From an uncultured Eubacteriales bacterium (GTDB taxonomy: Bacteria; Bacillota; Clostridia; Oscillospirales; Oscillospiraceae), in the NCBI GenBank assembly GCA_902475455.1, contig CABRZO010000124.1, forward strand, positions 1 through 7,515: a stretch of DNA of 7,515 nucleotides. The letters run 5' to 3'. Below the pieces are notes generated by a model. That model searched no databases and was not told where the DNA came from. It was given only the letters and a program-made list of their open reading frames with translations. This document shows positions 6,701 to 7,515 of this stretch, piece by piece. Position numbers and translations under genes: made by a program. Position 1 is the first letter of the stretch; each line of letters starts with the position of its first letter.

Positions 6701-7294
6701 GTCCCCCCAGAACTCCACCCGGACCGGCTGGGGAGCGGCCGGGGAGAAGAAGTCCAGAATGCCCCCTCGCAGGGCGAACTGGCCCGGGCCCTCCACCTGC
6801 TCACACCGGGCGTAGCCGGCGGCGGTGAGGCGATCGCAGAGGTCGTTTAAATCGTAGCTCTCCCCCATCTTCAGGGAGAAGCTGGCCTCCTCCAGGGCGG
6901 CGGGGGGCAGGGTGCGCTGGAGAAAACCCTCCACCGTGGCCGCCACCACCGGGGCCTTCTGCCGGGCCATGGCCTTTAAAACCGCCAGCCGCTTGTGCTC
7001 CCACTGGTGGGAGACGGTGGCGGCGGCGTGGAAGGTGAACTCCCGGCCCGGCAGCTGGAGCACCGGGGTTTCCAGCAGCGCCTCCAGGTCCCGGGACAGC
7101 TTGGCGCACTCCACCTCGTCGGGGCAGAGCAGCACAATGGGCCGCTCCAGCCGCCGGGCGATGCCGGCGGCCACAAAGGCCCTGTGCACCGGGGACAGCC
7201 CCGAGGCGGCCACGGGACAGCGCCCCGCGTCAATGCGCAGGAGCAGATCTTCAAATTCGGGCACCCGTTGCAGGGTGTTGAGCAGAGCGCGCAT
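3767..7294 (-). CDS. mfd: Transcription-repair coupling factor Mfd
   Basis: Mfd is a cytoplasmic dsDNA translocase that pushes stalled RNA polymerase off damaged DNA and recruits UvrA. The 1175-residue product has the full order. A UvrB-like N-terminal module includes ALRGGILDFFSP near 177 and VRVEFWGDELDSM. The RNA-polymerase-interacting CarD-like domain starts near 505 (GDLIVHEQHGVGRF). Helicase motifs follow: Walker A GDVGYGKTE (661-669), DEEQ (761-764), SATPIPRTL, ETGIDIANVN (from 905) and QIRGRVGR (931-938). Next come the TRG region (AMRDLEIRGAGNILG) and the C-terminal domain (from about 1035, IPEKYVSSPEQRMDLYRRI), which in known Mfd holds the protein in its resting state. The length is typical and nothing is broken. 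The frame can be extended 15 codons to a TTG at 7339, but ATG 7294 has a good SD and gives MRALLNTLQ, so I chose ATG. No clear terminator follows; the PrsA-like gene is next on the same strand. Confidence 0.97.
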   Translation of the reverse strand: MRALLNTLQRVPEFEDLLLRIDAGRCPVAASGLSPVHRAFVAAGIARRLERPIVLLCPDEVECAKLSRDLEALLETPVLQLPGREFTFHAAATVSHQWEHKRLAVLKAMARQKAPVVAATVEGFLQRTLPPAALEEASFSLKMGESYDLNDLCDRLTAAGYARCEQVEGPGQFALRGGILDFFSPAAPQPVRVEFWGDELDSMGVFDPATQRRVENIDSAEILPAAETLPRLAPGGLLGLAGDIDRRKEQVQKANQRRKLEHFSALTQTLESDARTFSELGSFAAADRYLDLIYPDFACGADYLPAEAVLLFCDSPRVGEAARNYRWRQQQDITALLESGLLWGEGANYSADYDTLCKHLGREFPVVYLDSFLVGQYPADPRATLSFSCKQLPSFGTSLEAAAADLQHYQKNGAASIVLCSTQGQAKALSDMLRDQGVTSALDFDLTELPQPGETTLTVGGLSAGMEWGGIAILTEGSAPLSGAKKPRSRKQQKASNRQKLQSFTDLSPGDLIVHEQHGVGRFVEMTTMKMDGVEKDYIKIAYAGADTLYVPATQLDLISKYIGGGEDSQERTKLSKLGGTDWARAKAKTKKATKELAKGLIQLYAQRQRQPGYAFHPDDPWQREFEDKFEYQETGDQLRCIAEIKADMERPVPMDRLLCGDVGYGKTEVALRAVMKCVLEGKQAAILVPTTVLANQHYQTALRRFEGYPVRIAVVSRFQTGKVLKQILADLAGLIDVLIGTHRLLQKDVVFKDLGLLVVDEEQRFGVTHKERLKEISRQVDVLTLSATPIPRTLNMALSGIRDMSTIEEPPQDRLPVQTYVLEHDWSVLADAMRREVGRGGQVYFLHNRVDTIEKTAAYIQGMLGDEVTVAVGHGKMSQEELARVMERMVEGEVQILVCTTIIETGIDIANVNTLIIEDADRMGLAQLHQIRGRVGRSARRAYAYLTYRRGKVLTEVAEKRLSAIREYAEFGSGFKIAMRDLEIRGAGNILGPEQSGFLMSVGYDLYLKLLEEAVLEERGEKVQRTESVCADLAVSANIPEKYVSSPEQRMDLYRRIARIRTEEDADDVVDELVDRYGDPPRAVNNLISIALLRSMAAQCGFSDISQKGLVLTFTMQEFDLKHIAALSGVARFKGRILFSPGEKSALSLRLKPGEDVLVMGRKLVETYRQLLEQ

Positions 7295-7301
7295 GGAAGT
7301 T

Positions 7302-7306
7302 ACCTC
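7302..7306 (-). promoter_or_regulatory. Ribosome binding site that sets the mfd start
   Basis: GAGGT on the - strand lies 7 nt before ATG 7294-7292. The alternative upstream TTG (7339-7337) has no recognisable SD, so this site decides for the 1175-residue form. Confidence 0.8.
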
Positions 7307-7352
7307 ACTGGTCTGGAATGGAATGGTAAAATATGGCAATTAAGGACCGCAG

Positions 7353-7371
7353 AAAATCCCGGTTTCCGGGA
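7353..7371 (-). terminator. Short terminator-like hairpin upstream of mfd
   Basis: A 6-bp stem, TCCCGG/CCGGGA (7357-7362 and 7366-7371), with a 3-nt loop is followed on the - strand by TTTT. It could end transcription from a gene to the right of the window, or act as a weak attenuator in an mfd leader. The stem is short, so the call is tentative. I see no convincing sigma-A promoter for mfd between it and the start codon. Confidence 0.35.
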
Positions 7372-7375
7372 AAAT

Positions 7376-7409
7376 AGATGCTTCGTCGCTTACGCTCCTC
7401 AGCATGACA
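7376..7409 (-). repeat. Intergenic repeat-like element (TGTCATGCTGAGGAGCG type)
   Basis: On the - strand this reads TGTCATGCTGAGGAGCG, then TAAGCGACGAAGCATCT, with short ATGCT/AGCAT ends. It resembles the TGTCAT(T/C)CTGAGCGAAGCGAAG sequences I recall from intergenic regions of many gut bacteria. It has no coding signal. Its repeat status rests on recognition, since only one copy is in the window. Confidence 0.5.
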
Positions 7410-7431
7410 GGAGAGGGGCAGACGGCGGGAA

Positions 7432-7515
7432 GAGGACGGTAGGGCGGGGGCTTGCTCCCGCCCACAGACTGTCGAAAAACCATAGGTTTCGGCGGTTTCA
7501 CAGAATTCCGTCCTC
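7432..7515. repeat. Inverted-repeat-bounded structured element at the window edge
   Basis: GAGGACGG (7432-7439) pairs with CCGTCCTC (7508-7515, the last bases of the window). Enclosed are a strong GC hairpin (7442-7463) and a weaker one formed by CTGT (7469-7472) and ACAG (7500-7503), with two GGTTTC copies nine bases apart (7485 and 7494). This would fold as a three-way junction. It could be a small palindromic repeat, a MITE-like element or an RNA structure. The right end may extend beyond the window. Confidence 0.4.
7442..7463. repeat. GC-rich hairpin, REP-like
   Basis: GGGCGGGGG (7442-7450) pairs with CTCCCGCCC (7455-7463): nine pairs, one of them G-T, with loop CTTG. There is no T-run on either side, so it is not a typical terminator. 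GGGCGGG...CCCGCCC hairpins of this kind recur between genes in high-GC gut Firmicutes, from memory. Confidence 0.5.

Noticed and set aside
7376..7515. CRISPR array
   Set aside because: The hairpins and short repeats are not regularly spaced copies of one repeat, and no cas genes are present.

Overview
The window looks like a stretch of chromosome from a high-GC, Gram-positive gut Clostridium-class bacterium, plausibly Oscillospiraceae-like. This is inferred from four things: strong G/C preference at third codon positions, a sortase-anchored CnaB-repeat surface protein with an SPKTG sorting motif, a lipobox foldase-like protein encoded next to mfd, and consensus sigma-A style promoters. I could not run a search, so the taxonomic call is an inference.

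Layout, left to right. Bases 1-1950 (+) are the 3' part of a large cell-wall-anchored adhesin or pilin-like protein. It has five CnaB-type domains, one further isopeptide-type domain, an SPKTG motif, a membrane helix and a basic tail; its start lies outside the window. Bases 1951-2075 hold two strong hairpins. Bases 2076-2152 (-) encode tRNA-Val(GAC) with an encoded CCA, driven by a perfect TTGACA-17-TATAAT promoter with A/T tracts upstream. A long GC-rich terminator hairpin (2242-2274) ends the next minus-strand gene, 2349-3623, a secreted lipoprotein of the PrsA/PpiC (parvulin-like) foldase type. It has its own extended -10 promoter in the 143-bp gap behind mfd. Bases 3767-7294 (-) are a complete mfd (transcription-repair coupling factor). 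The right edge (7295-7515) has no gene and carries short hairpins and repeat-like intergenic sequence.

Functionally, mfd followed by a PrsA-like lipoprotein is a familiar housekeeping arrangement in Clostridia. Mfd removes stalled RNA polymerase and recruits excision repair. The lipoprotein probably helps exported proteins fold outside the membrane. The adhesin converges on the tRNA/foldase/mfd strand and is separated from it by terminators.

No undescribed multi-gene system is evident. The points most worth a second look are the 906-bp higher-order repeat in the adhesin with a sharp homogenisation boundary, the loss of both parvulin histidines in the foldase-like lipoprotein, and the clustered intergenic repeats upstream of mfd.
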